64,000 nucleotides of DNA. Origin: Pelagibius sp. Alg239-R121 (GTDB taxonomy: Bacteria; Pseudomonadota; Alphaproteobacteria; Kiloniellales; Kiloniellaceae). Position 1 is the first letter of the stretch. Each line of letters opens with the position of its first letter. A program made the position numbers and the translations under genes. The notes beneath the pieces are model-generated. The model saw nothing but the letters and a program-made list of their open reading frames with translations. It searched no databases and was not told where the DNA came from. The stretch spans positions 1 through 64,000 of the forward strand of contig NZ_CAMZOF010000002.1 in the NCBI RefSeq assembly GCF_947331435.1, given 5' to 3'. Positions 44,999-53,580 of the stretch are shown here, piece by piece.

Positions 44999-46053
44999 TG
45001 TTTGAAACGGTTGATACGCCCGCCGTTCTGATCGACCAGGAGATTGCCGAGCGCAACATCCAACGCTATCAGGCCTATTGCGATAAACACGGTATTGCGT
45101 TGCGTCCCCACATCAAAACCCACAAAACGCGAGAGTTCGCCCGGCAGCAAGTCATGGCGGGAGCGATGGGCATCACCTGCCAAAAGATCAGCGAAGCGCA
45201 GGTCATGGCCGATGCAGGTCTCGACGACATCCTGATCACCTACAACATCCTCGGTTCGGACAAGCTTAAACGGCTGCGTGCCCTTGCAGACCGAACCAAG
45301 CTATCGGTCACCGCGGACAATCGGTTTGTGGTCGAGGGTCTCAGCCGAACCTTCGCGGCGGCCCCCAAACCCCTTACGGTGTTGGTCGAATGCGATAGCG
45401 GCGCACGCCGCTGCGGCGTGACAACGCCCGCTGAAGCAATGGAACTTGCCCAGATCATCGTCGAAGCAGCGGGGCTCTCTTTTGGCGGCCTCATGACCTA
45501 CCCAGCAGTGGGTGGAACCGAAAAGGTAGAGACCTGGATGCGTGAAGCTCTTGCCCTTTGCGCGGACGCGGGTATCGACTGCGGGACAGTGTCCAGTGGC
45601 GGCTCACCAGATATGTGGTCAGCCCATCTCGCACCGGTGGTTACGGAATATCGGGTCGGGACCTACATCTACAACGATCGCTCCCTGGTCGCGGGCGGCG
45701 TCTGCCGTTGGCAGGACTGCGCACTGACGGTCCTCGCAACCGTCGTCAGCACACCGGCACCAGACCGAGCTGTCATCGACGCAGGATCAAAGATCCTGAC
45801 CTCTGATCTGCTGGGACTTAAAGGACATGGTCACGTCCTGGGGAGAGACGATCTCTCGATCCTCTCGCTGTCTGAAGAACACGGCTGCGTCACTTCGAGC
45901 GAGGGTGCGACGCGATTGACTGTGGGAGATCGGGTACGGATCGTCCCGAACCATTGCTGCGTGGTCAGTAATATGATGGACCGCGTGAATCTGCACCGAG
46001 GGGATAACCTTGAAGGCCCTCGCAAGGTCGCTGCCCGGGGCTGCGTGATCTAG
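44998..46053 (+). CDS. D-threonine aldolase / D-serine dehydratase-like PLP enzyme
   Basis: The 351-residue protein is a fold-type III PLP enzyme. The N-terminal alanine-racemase-like barrel holds the cofactor lysine in RPHIKTHKT (about 40), and the C-terminal D-serine dehydratase-like domain carries the metal site PNHCC. Family members cleave D-threo-3-hydroxyamino acids to glycine and an aldehyde, or deaminate D-serine. The gene is coupled to the M81 gene (TGATG), so peptide cleavage and amino-acid breakdown are made together. RidA in the divergent operon fits removal of the enamine by-product of a dehydratase. Confidence 0.9.
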   Translation: MFETVDTPAVLIDQEIAERNIQRYQAYCDKHGIALRPHIKTHKTREFARQQVMAGAMGITCQKISEAQVMADAGLDDILITYNILGSDKLKRLRALADRTKLSVTADNRFVVEGLSRTFAAAPKPLTVLVECDSGARRCGVTTPAEAMELAQIIVEAAGLSFGGLMTYPAVGGTEKVETWMREALALCADAGIDCGTVSSGGSPDMWSAHLAPVVTEYRVGTYIYNDRSLVAGGVCRWQDCALTVLATVVSTPAPDRAVIDAGSKILTSDLLGLKGHGHVLGRDDLSILSLSEEHGCVTSSEGATRLTVGDRVRIVPNHCCVVSNMMDRVNLHRGDNLEGPRKVAARGCVI

Positions 46054-46054
46054 G

Positions 46055-46201
46055 GGGTCTGTTGACGCTTAGGACGGGGCGCTTTTCCCATCAGCAGCGT
46101 AACGGATGCCTTGTTGGAGGCTTGCCTGACGGTGCCATCCGCTCCTGATCGCTGGGAAAATTCGAACCCGCCGCGACGGCGTCCGAATGGTCAACAGGCC
46201 C
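46055..46201. mobile_element. 147-bp inverted-repeat remnant, MITE-like
   Basis: GGGTCTGTTGAC at 46055-46066 and its inverse GTCAACAGGCCC at 46190-46201 (11 of 12 matching) bound a non-coding stretch directly after the PLP-enzyme stop codon. The ends resemble those of IS5-like elements. A clean target duplication is not visible, and no transposase is coded. Confidence 0.55.
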
Positions 46202-46288
46202 TAAAACAGAATTCGCCGCTCGCAAGAACTTGAACGAAATCGGCTTCAAACTGATGCGGGCTTCCGTGCTTTTGCGATAAACTAAGGA

Positions 46289-47287
46289 ATGATTTTCAGA
46301 CACAGCCTCGCCATCGCCGGCTTTCTTACGCTCGGAATTTCGGCCGCATGGTCCAACGAAGGGCCTTCACCCGCCTTCGATGGCGCTCGGACTGAGGGAG
46401 CTTACTGGGGAATCGCCAGCGACGGTAATTCCGCGCTCGCGGTCGGACCTGGCGGCGCCCATGCCCGAAAGAGCGGACAGGACGCCTGGACGCCGACAAA
46501 ACTGCCGGGCAAACCCCTGCTGCTCGCCATCGCCAGGCTCAACGCGCGCACCTTCGTCGCGGTGGGCGGCACAGGCTTTACCTCCGGTAAGGGCGTCATC
46601 CTCCGCTCTGTCGATGGCGGAAAGACGTTCCAGCCGACAGCAAACCAGGCGGCCCCGCTCTATGAAGTGAAGTTCCTGTCCGCTGAAACCGGATTTGCGG
46701 TCGGCGTCGACGGTCTGCTTGTGAAAAGCACCGACGCCGGTCAATCCTGGCAGCGCATTGAGACCGGTGGCAAGACCAAGCTGTGGGCCCTGCACTTCTT
46801 TTCCGGCAACGAAGGCCTTATCGGCGGTGGGGAGACGCCCTGGCAGAACGATCAACGCTCATCGGGCAGTATTCTGCGCACCGAGGATGGCGGGAAGAGC
46901 TGGCAAAGCGTCTACGAAGGGTCGAAACGCATCAGCGATTTTTCCTTTCTTTCAAGTAAAACCGGCTATGCCGCCGGGGTGGGCGGTCAGCTGCTAAAGA
47001 CCACCGACGGCGGACGCAGCTGGTCCGAAGCGGGTCAGACCCCGCTCAAGGCAATCGTGAATGCGCTGGCTTTCGTCTCCGAAAGTTGCGGCCTTATCGT
47101 CGGCGCCGGCGGCACCGCCTATATCACGAACGACGGCGGCAAGAGCTGGGATCACGCTATTCAAGTAACGGAAGGCTCGTTTCTCGAGGATCTCTCGATT
47201 GACCCGAACGATAGTGATGCGTTCTGGGTCGCCGGAGGCGACGGCAGCCTCGGACAGCTTCATCTCGGCAAGGCTTGCGACAGTTAG
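46289..47287 (+). CDS. YCF48-like beta-propeller protein, exported
   Basis: The 332-residue protein has a signal peptide (HSLAIAGFLTLGISAAWS) and repeated propeller blades with Asp-box motifs: SVDGGKTF, STDAGQSW, TEDGGKSW, TTDGGRSW and NDGGKSW. This pattern matches Ycf48/HCF136, a photosystem II assembly factor in phototrophs. Homologues in heterotrophs are exported proteins of unknown role, and nothing here suggests photosynthesis. The metallo-beta-lactamase-fold gene follows 48 bp downstream. Confidence 0.85.
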   Translation: MIFRHSLAIAGFLTLGISAAWSNEGPSPAFDGARTEGAYWGIASDGNSALAVGPGGAHARKSGQDAWTPTKLPGKPLLLAIARLNARTFVAVGGTGFTSGKGVILRSVDGGKTFQPTANQAAPLYEVKFLSAETGFAVGVDGLLVKSTDAGQSWQRIETGGKTKLWALHFFSGNEGLIGGGETPWQNDQRSSGSILRTEDGGKSWQSVYEGSKRISDFSFLSSKTGYAAGVGGQLLKTTDGGRSWSEAGQTPLKAIVNALAFVSESCGLIVGAGGTAYITNDGGKSWDHAIQVTEGSFLEDLSIDPNDSDAFWVAGGDGSLGQLHLGKACDS

Positions 47288-47335
47288 CGAATACATCGGC
47301 GTGACGATAAACGGTCAAACCACAGGAGAAGACTC

Positions 47336-48205
47336 ATGCAGTTCTTTCAAAGGCTCTCTACCCTCGTCCTGATACTCTCATTGGCCCTCGGTGTCTCGGT
47401 AGCTCAGGCTCAGAGCGGTGACACCAAACGCGCGATAACCCAGATCTCGGGGGATCTTTACCGCTTCCAGAATAATTTTCATTACTCGGTGTTTTTGATT
47501 ACGCCAGAGGGCGCGATCGTCACGGACCCGATCAATGCCGAAGCCGCAACCTGGTTGAAGGATGAGATCAAGAAACGCTTCAACAAGCCGATCAGGTATG
47601 TCGTTTACAGTCACGACCACCGCGACCACATAGCGGGCGGCGAAGTCTTCGCCGAGACCGGCGCCACAGTCGTGGCACATGAAAACGCCAAGCGAGCGAT
47701 CATCGGCGAGGGCCGTCCAACCGCCGTGCCCGACCTCACCTTTACCGATCGCATGACATTGGAGCTGGGCGGTAAGACCGTCGAGCTGATCTATCTGGGC
47801 AAGAGCCATTCCGACAATCTCATCGTCATGAACTTCCCCGAGGAACGCACACTCTTTACCGTCGACTTCATATCGGTCAAGCGACTGCCATTTAAGGGCC
47901 TGTCGGATGCTTACATCCCCGAGTGGATCAGCGCGATCCGCAAGGTTGATGCGATCGACTTCGATATCCTCGCGCCAGGGCACGGTCCGATGGGCAAAAA
48001 GCAGGACGCCGCCGATCACGCGCAATACATTCAGGATCTTTACGACGCTGTCCTCGCCGCCGCGCGTGAAGGCAAATCGCTGGATGAGATGAAGACTTCG
48101 ATCAAGATGGAGGCTTACAAGGACTGGAGCCAGCACGAAGCCTGGCTTCCGCTCAACATCGAAGGCGTGTATCGTCAGGTGAGTCTGCATCGCCGGGGAA
48201 ATTAA
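47336..48205 (+). CDS. periplasmic MBL-fold metallo-hydrolase
   Basis: The 289-residue protein has a signal peptide (LSTLVLILSLALGVSVAQAQ) and a metallo-beta-lactamase fold. The zinc motif is YSHDHRDHIAGG (H-x-H-x-D-H); further ligands are probably the histidine in GKSHSDN, the aspartate in TVDFIS and the histidine in APGHGP. Similar exported enzymes act on lactones, quinohaemoprotein-related substrates or sulfated compounds, so specificity is open. AGGAG precedes the ATG. Confidence 0.9.
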   Translation: MQFFQRLSTLVLILSLALGVSVAQAQSGDTKRAITQISGDLYRFQNNFHYSVFLITPEGAIVTDPINAEAATWLKDEIKKRFNKPIRYVVYSHDHRDHIAGGEVFAETGATVVAHENAKRAIIGEGRPTAVPDLTFTDRMTLELGGKTVELIYLGKSHSDNLIVMNFPEERTLFTVDFISVKRLPFKGLSDAYIPEWISAIRKVDAIDFDILAPGHGPMGKKQDAADHAQYIQDLYDAVLAAAREGKSLDEMKTSIKMEAYKDWSQHEAWLPLNIEGVYRQVSLHRRGN

Positions 48206-48259
48206 CTCCTCAAGCATGATGGCGCGCAGAAGAACCTGACCAGAGCGCGGAGAGTTTCG

Positions 48260-48946
48260 ATGGCCCCTTACAGCAACGACGACGAACTCTTCGCGCTCCT
48301 GAAACGCGATCTCTTTACCGCCGTGGTCGGCGACATCCTCGACAAGCTGGGATTCCGGCGGCAGTTTCTGCCTCCCGAAATCGCGCCGCTGAAAAACGGC
48401 ATGCGGCTGGCGGGCCGGGCAATGCCGGTGCTGGAAGCCGATATCTACGACGACGGTCACGGCAAGGGCCCCCTCAGCGGCGAGCCCTTCGGCCTGATGC
48501 TCGAAGCTCTGGACGATATGAAAGCCGGCGAAATCTATGTCGCCACGGGCGCATCTCTGCGCTATGCACTCTGGGGCGAATTGATGTCGACCCGGGCTCA
48601 GCATCTGCAGGCCAACGGCGCCGTATTGGACGGCTACCTGCGTGACGCCGATGCCATCGAGGCTCTTGGCTTCCCGGCGTTCTGCCGCGGCGTCTATGCC
48701 CAGGACCAGGGCCCTCGCGGCAAAGTCATCGATTTTCGTTGCGCGGTCGAAATCGGCGGCGTCACCATCGAACCGGGTGCATTGCTGTTCGGCGACCGCG
48801 AAGGTGTGCTCACGATCCCCAAGGCCGTCGAAGAAGAGGTTATCCGGCTTTCGCTCGAAAAGGCCGCTGCTGAAAACAAGGTCGGCGATGCCATCCGTTC
48901 CGGTATGGGCGCTGCGGAAGCTTTCGAAACCTTCGGTGTGATGTGA
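48260..48946 (+). CDS. RraA-family protein
   Basis: The 228-residue protein has the RraA/HMG-aldolase fold: TAVVGDILDKLG, GAVLDGYLRDADAIEALGFPAF and the C-terminal FGDREGVLTIP. Members are either regulators of RNase E or metal-dependent aldolases/decarboxylases for 4-hydroxy-4-methyl-2-oxoglutarate-type substrates. The G-D-x-E-G-V signature and the longer chain point to the enzymatic branch. Stand-alone gene; substrate unknown. Confidence 0.88.
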   Translation: MAPYSNDDELFALLKRDLFTAVVGDILDKLGFRRQFLPPEIAPLKNGMRLAGRAMPVLEADIYDDGHGKGPLSGEPFGLMLEALDDMKAGEIYVATGASLRYALWGELMSTRAQHLQANGAVLDGYLRDADAIEALGFPAFCRGVYAQDQGPRGKVIDFRCAVEIGGVTIEPGALLFGDREGVLTIPKAVEEEVIRLSLEKAAAENKVGDAIRSGMGAAEAFETFGVM

Positions 48947-49069
48947 CGCCGCGTTCAGACCAAGCCATCGGCACAGTTAATGGTGGCCAACGGCTTTCCT
49001 AAAGCTGTTTTGAAGCCTTTGAGCATGCCGGTAGTGTGGATGGAATCAATGAATGGGGAGCGAGGATTC

Positions 49070-49531
49070 ATGCTGACAGACGACATGAAACGCATCGTGG
49101 CCGAACAGAAGCTCGGCTATGTGGCCAGCGTCTGTGCGGACGGGTCACCGAACCTCTCGCCCAAGGGCACCTTCCTGGTGCGAGATAACGATCATCTTAT
49201 GTTCGCTGAAATTCGTTCGCCCAATACGCGGGCAAACATTCAGAACAATCCTCTCGTTGAAATCAACTTCGTCGACCTCTTCTCGCGTAAGGGATTCCGT
49301 TGCAAGGGTCCGGCGCGCTTCGTCGAAGAGGGCACAGACGAGTTTACAGCGCTCCTGCCAAGCTTCATAGACGGCTGGGGTGAAGAATTCGCGACCCTCA
49401 TCAACGGCATCGTTGTGATCTCGGTGGAAGCTGCAGGCCCCCTCTCCAGCCCAGCCTATGACATCGGCGCGGAGGAAGGAGCCCTTCGTCAACAATGGTT
49501 GGCCTATTTTACGAAGCTTCAGGAGTCCTGA
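49070..49531 (+). CDS. pyridoxamine 5'-phosphate oxidase-fold protein
   Basis: The 153-residue protein has the split-barrel flavin-binding fold: KLGYVASVCADGSPNLSPKGTF, then SPNTRANIQNNPLVEINF. Members reduce or oxidise varied substrates with FMN or F420; this one has no assigned partner. The start at ATG 49070 has GGGGAG nine bases upstream; an in-frame ATG at 49049 and a frame back to 48980 exist but add non-conserved residues. Confidence 0.85.
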   Translation: MLTDDMKRIVAEQKLGYVASVCADGSPNLSPKGTFLVRDNDHLMFAEIRSPNTRANIQNNPLVEINFVDLFSRKGFRCKGPARFVEEGTDEFTALLPSFIDGWGEEFATLINGIVVISVEAAGPLSSPAYDIGAEEGALRQQWLAYFTKLQES

Positions 49532-49553
49532 CCAACTTACCGCCCATCAGCAG

Positions 49554-50744
49554 CTACCACATCATCAGCACACCTTCGCCCTGCTGTGCGGCATAATACA
49601 GGCGAACCCGCACAATATAGCGACGCCCCTTGAAAAGCCGGAGACGGATCTTCGCGTTGAGTGACGAGCCACTATCGTCGTCGCCTTCCAGATAGCGCGG
49701 GGTGCCATCGACTTCCTCGAACAACACCATCACGCTGTCCATGCGCCCGAAGGTCTGGATCGTATACTTGCGGCTCCGCGAGGGTTCTATGAGGTAGTTA
49801 ACCTGATCGCCGGCGCCGATTTTTATGCGCTGTGACTGATAGGGTTTGAGCTCGGGGACGCGATTGATCGGCGGATAAAACTTTCGCACCCTATCCTTAT
49901 CGACATTGGAGAGGCCCGGCGCCGGAATCAGGTTCCTCGTCTGAAACTCGGTGGGTTGCGCGATCAGCCCGGCCCTGAACTGGTAGTGCATGATCGAGTC
50001 TTTGTCCCAGCTCGAGCCTTCGACCAGCGCGGGATCGATCTTGCGCATGATGTTGTGGCGGATTTGCCCTTCACTCCAATTATTGGGCGGGCCTGAAAAG
50101 TAGTCTATGACGGCCTGTTCGTTCCAGACGATTCCTGCGTTGGGATTTTGATGCTCATGCGGATAGCCACAGGCATGTCCGATTTCATGCAGCGCAGTGT
50201 CGCGCCCGTAAGGCGTGGTGACATCCCAGCCGAAATTCATCGTACGCTCGGTCGGATCGGAAGCATGATCGACGGCGTCGCGGCCAACATAGGACCAGGC
50301 ACCCGCCCCGCGTTCGAAGCCGACCCGAATCTCCGCTTCCAGCGGATCATCAACTTCGCGGAATTCAAGGCCGATACCCAGGCCCTTCCATTCGGCGAAG
50401 GCAGCGCGCACGGCATCCTTTTGAGAGTCCGCCCCACGCCAACGGCTGGGGCTGTCGAAGAAATAGTAGTTCAACACCGTACCGTTCACCCACTTCTTCT
50501 CGATAGAACGGATGAGCGAGAGACGGAAAGGATCAACATTCGCATCGATGGGCCGCAGCGGTGCCTCGGGAACGGCGCAGGCCGCAACCTCCGTCTCGTA
50601 GTTGGGCTCGGCCTTCTTGTATTTTGGCGTGACCTTCGATTTGGCTCCTGCCCCGGATTTCGCCTTATAGCTTTTCGACTTCGTGGACGCGCGGCTTTTG
50701 GCCGCCGGCTTACGTTTCGCTGTGGATTTTGCTTTGCGTGCCAT
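49554..50744 (-). CDS. metzincin-type zinc protease with Lys/Ala-rich head and PPC-like tail
   Basis: The 396-residue protein starts with about 45 Lys/Ala/Ser-rich residues (ARKAKSTAKRKPAAKSRAS...), unlike a signal peptide. The astacin/matrixin-like protease domain follows (about 75-290), with the zinc motif HEIGHACGYPHEH and the Met-turn SIMHYQF. The last 90 residues (YTIQTFGRMDSVM, EGDDDSGSSLNAKI, VRVRLYY) resemble a bacterial pre-peptidase C-terminal (PPC) domain. PPC domains usually occur on secreted proteases, so lack of a signal peptide suggests non-classical export or an unusual intracellular use. GGGGGAG precedes the ATG. Confidence 0.87.
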   Translation of the reverse strand: MARKAKSTAKRKPAAKSRASTKSKSYKAKSGAGAKSKVTPKYKKAEPNYETEVAACAVPEAPLRPIDANVDPFRLSLIRSIEKKWVNGTVLNYYFFDSPSRWRGADSQKDAVRAAFAEWKGLGIGLEFREVDDPLEAEIRVGFERGAGAWSYVGRDAVDHASDPTERTMNFGWDVTTPYGRDTALHEIGHACGYPHEHQNPNAGIVWNEQAVIDYFSGPPNNWSEGQIRHNIMRKIDPALVEGSSWDKDSIMHYQFRAGLIAQPTEFQTRNLIPAPGLSNVDKDRVRKFYPPINRVPELKPYQSQRIKIGAGDQVNYLIEPSRSRKYTIQTFGRMDSVMVLFEEVDGTPRYLEGDDDSGSSLNAKIRLRLFKGRRYIVRVRLYYAAQQGEGVLMMW

Positions 50745-51053
50745 GGTTCTCCCCCGGGTTCAGAATATTATTCGTATGCTTACGATATAATTAACCACGT
50801 TTGTTTTCCACCCAAAAATTGTGAGCCGCATTTAAAGGCAGCGAGTGTACCTCGTTCTCGATCGAAACAATCAAGGACATGATTCAGACTCTAACTGTCA
50901 TCACTGGAGACTGATTCACGCTTTTCTCTGGTTCAGTGGAAACGACCGGACTCCAAACGCCTGGCTATCTAAAGCTGGCTGCTGGCGATATCATAAAACT
51001 CAAATCAGATCGTGCACCCCGCTAAGCGGGAGAAAGAGGAAGGGACAACAGCA
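50745..51053. other. divergent intergenic region, metzincin to cupin
   Basis: No gene is supported in these 309 bp. The part next to the protease gene is AT-rich (about 50765-50815) and probably holds its promoter. A tight stem CCCGCT / AGCGGG lies just before the cupin ribosome binding site (51017-51030). Confidence 0.4.
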
Positions 51054-51467
51054 ATGGACGGCGACACAGCGGCGGCGAAAACCGAACAGCTGCCAGAGGG
51101 CTTTTCAATCAACCACAGTAAAGACACGCCCTTCGTTTCCCAGGGTCTGCGTGCCTTTTTCGAATACCGGGATCTAGGCATCAAGACAGCCACTAACGGC
51201 CGCTTCGGCGCCCATGTGATCCGGGCCCGGCCCGGCACCGAAGCCGCCCCGCAATGGCACCGGCATACACTGGAATTCCAGATGGTCTACGTCACGCGCG
51301 GATGGGTCGAGTTTGAATACGAAGGCGTCGGTGAGGTCCGCCTGGAGGTTGGTTCCTGCGTGCACCAGCCCCCCGGCATCCGTCACCGCGAATTGGCCCA
51401 CAGCGATGACTTGGAACTGATCGAGATCACGCTGCCGGCAGATTTCAGTACGGCGCCGGCGGACTGA
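51054..51467 (+). CDS. cupin-domain protein
   Basis: The 137-residue single-domain cupin has the metal-site motifs APQWHRHTLEFQMVYVTRGWVEF (cupin motif 1, with two histidines and a glutamate) and PPGIRHREL (motif 2 histidine). It is small and cytoplasmic, and may be an enzyme or a sensor. ATG 51054 has GAGGAAGGG upstream; ATG 51012 is in frame but lacks a site. A SnoaL-like gene follows 81 bp later. Confidence 0.87.
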   Translation: MDGDTAAAKTEQLPEGFSINHSKDTPFVSQGLRAFFEYRDLGIKTATNGRFGAHVIRARPGTEAAPQWHRHTLEFQMVYVTRGWVEFEYEGVGEVRLEVGSCVHQPPGIRHRELAHSDDLELIEITLPADFSTAPAD

Positions 51468-51548
51468 GGCACATTCGCAGCGTCTTGTGTGATGTGCGCT
51501 GTTGAAGTTGCGAGAATTAGAGAACCATTTCGAAGGGGAGGAAAATAA

Positions 51549-52010
51549 ATGTCTTCACATCTTAAAATCTGGGAAACCTGGTGTCGCCGCGTATGGAAAG
51601 AACAAGATGAATCCGCGATTGACGAGATGTTCATTACTGAGGGTATGGCACGTGGATTAGGCCCTCACCTGAGGCTTGCCACTGACAGATTTCAAGAGCA
51701 CGAACGGATCGGACCGGCCGGCTTCAAGGTCTTTCACAAATGCTTTTTGGCGTTGATGAACGATATTGATATTCAGGTGACACACAGCATGGAAGCGGGT
51801 GACTGGATCTCGGCACTCTGTGTCTTCCACGCAAAGAAAAATGATACCAACGAGCAGGTAAAGATGACCGGCACGGTCTTTCTCAAGATTGTCGATGACA
51901 AGATTGTGGAAGCCTATAACCATTGGGACTTTTTCAGCCTGTTCGAACAACTCGGCCTGATACCGGAAGAGTCATTCGAACGCTGTCTGGCCGGCGAGAG
52001 CATCGTTTAA
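51549..52010 (+). CDS. SnoaL/NTF2-like protein
   Basis: The 153-residue protein has the alpha+beta-barrel pattern of SnoaL-like polyketide cyclases and ester cyclases: IWETWCRRVWKEQDESAIDEMF, GPAGFKVFHKCF and the final KIVEAYNHWDFFSLFEQLG. GAAGGGGAGG precedes the ATG. It may share a transcript with the cupin gene. The function is unknown; related folds bind small hydrophobic substrates. Confidence 0.85.
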   Translation: MSSHLKIWETWCRRVWKEQDESAIDEMFITEGMARGLGPHLRLATDRFQEHERIGPAGFKVFHKCFLALMNDIDIQVTHSMEAGDWISALCVFHAKKNDTNEQVKMTGTVFLKIVDDKIVEAYNHWDFFSLFEQLGLIPEESFERCLAGESIV

Positions 52011-52051
52011 AGCAAGCGACCGTTCTTGATTGAGTCAGCGGAAAACGTAGA

Positions 52052-52648
52052 TCACTCGATAATGTTCTCTCCACCGTCATCGAGTTTCTTGGGCCGCTGC
52101 CAGTAGTGGAACTGCGGCGTCCAATCTGCCTCACTTAAACCGGCAAGGCCGAGAAAATGCCAGACCGGAGAGTAGAGGTCACCAGGGCCAAAAGCAGTGC
52201 GTCCACGCCCCACGATTTTGCTCCCCTTGCGCTCGTACACGGACGCACCGGGATAATTGCTGTATTCCCCCAAGGCGCACTGTTCGGCCATGTAGGTGCC
52301 GCCACCATGGGATGCCATCCGAAACTTCCAACCCCGGTCGAGCGCCATGCGGCGCTGCGTTTCCGGCGGATCCTTCGAGACCAAGACAACCGCCATCGCA
52401 TCTTCCAGATGATCCAGAACACCGTTGATCCCATCCGCCCAAAGCGTACAGTACCGGCAGCCCTGGCCCATATTGTGGATTACCAGCAGCCTTTCACGCC
52501 CGGCAAAGAGAGCTAAAAGACTCGTTTCACCACTCGTTGTTTCAAAGGCGTAGTTTGGAACTTCCCTATCGCTCTCCGCACGGCGAAGGGCAGCAAGCTG
52601 CTGCACTTTTTCCAGGATTTCGAATTCGAGTTTTTCGGCCTCGGTCAT
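52052..52648 (-). CDS. DUF899 thioredoxin-like protein
   Basis: The 198-residue protein belongs to DUF899, with a thioredoxin-like fold and the conserved MGQGCRYCTLWADGING segment (C-x-x-C as CRYC), then VVLVSKDPPETQRRMA and GWKFRMASH. The tail (SPVWHFLGLAG) is also typical. A redox role is plausible and unproven. ATG 52648 follows GAAGGAGG. It is convergent with the SnoaL-like gene. Confidence 0.88.
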   Translation of the reverse strand: MTEAEKLEFEILEKVQQLAALRRAESDREVPNYAFETTSGETSLLALFAGRERLLVIHNMGQGCRYCTLWADGINGVLDHLEDAMAVVLVSKDPPETQRRMALDRGWKFRMASHGGGTYMAEQCALGEYSNYPGASVYERKGSKIVGRGRTAFGPGDLYSPVWHFLGLAGLSEADWTPQFHYWQRPKKLDDGGENIIE

Positions 52649-52909
52649 CTCGCGCCTCCTTCCCATTCGACGAATAGGATAGAACGAGTGGGAAGGCTTC
52701 GGGAAAATAATCGCTTTTAAAGTATCCAGCGATGAAAACCGGGGTCGACACGGCTCATTGTAGGAATGAGCGCAGTGGCCTTTTCAGGGAAGACAAGGCG
52801 CCGCGAACACAAACTGCCTGCGTCCTGAACAAATGGAGGGGCAGGATGATACCACCCGCTTCCATTCGATCAGATCTTCGCAAGCAGATTCTCGCAAGTG
52901 CCGGCCAAG

Positions 52910-53293
52910 TTAAGCCGGTTTGGTTTTCTCAAGAACACGTATCAGGCCGTGAATACTCCGCCGGACGCTGGCCGAGGAGATTGCATTAAACTGGCGGGTC
53001 AAGCGAGCCGCCTCGATCGAACGGCCAGAATCAGCCGGCATACCTGCCTGTTGCGCAGCGTCTCCCTCGTAACCTGCAAAGAAGGTATCGATGCTTGTTT
53101 CCAGTATGACAGCAAGCTGATAGAGCCGGCCTGCGCTGATGCGATTCTTACCGTGCTCGTACTTCTGAAGCTGTTGAAACGAAATACCGAGCAGGCGTGC
53201 AACTTCCTGCTGCGTCAGATTTACTTCTAATCGCCGACGACGCACATTCTCCGCAACGTAGGCATTTATCGATGTTTGGACATCGGAAGACAT
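52910..53293 (-). CDS. XRE-family helix-turn-helix regulator, second member
   Basis: The 127-residue regulator has a Cro/CI-type domain (about 15-70): VRRRRLEVNLTQQEVARLLGISFQQLQKYEHGKNRISAGRLYQLA. It shares the Q-x-x-K-Y-E-x-G-x-N-R-x-S-A-G-R-L pattern with the protein at 25299-25664, and both end in a short tail with related positions (about LTRQFNAISSASVRRSIHGLIRVL). ATG 53293 has AAGGTGG seven bases upstream. An inverted repeat lies 165 bp upstream at 53459-53488. Confidence 0.92.
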   Translation of the reverse strand: MSSDVQTSINAYVAENVRRRRLEVNLTQQEVARLLGISFQQLQKYEHGKNRISAGRLYQLAVILETSIDTFFAGYEGDAAQQAGMPADSGRSIEAARLTRQFNAISSASVRRSIHGLIRVLEKTKPA

Positions 53294-53458
53294 GTTGGTT
53301 CCACCTTTTTTGAATGCCAAACCAGCCGAGTGACGAATTTCACTTCTTGTTTCACGGCTTAGATAACGGCATCGATTTCAATAACGATCAGGTGGCACAG
53401 GTCTATGGATAACGTTTTTTTTAATAGCTCCGGGGAAATACGAAGCTGGATTTTAGTA

Positions 53459-53488
53459 AGTGTGACTGGTTACCACTGTATTCACACT
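53459..53488. promoter_or_regulatory. inverted repeat upstream of the XRE gene
   Basis: AGTGTGA (53459-53465) and TCACACT (53482-53488) flank a central TGGTTACCA. It lies in the 287-bp region between the XRE gene and the oxidase gene. It could be an operator for either; no second copy was found. Confidence 0.3.
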
Positions 53489-53580
53489 AATGCGAACAAA
53501 TAGTTAAAAAACGACTTTGCGCTGAATTTACCAACGCCATGCCGGTTTGGTGAACAAACAATGCCCGATCGGAAGGACGA

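Noticed and set aside
46289-47287. Evidence for photosynthesis from the YCF48-like protein
   Set aside because: YCF48-like propellers occur widely in heterotrophs and no photosystem or pigment gene is in the window.
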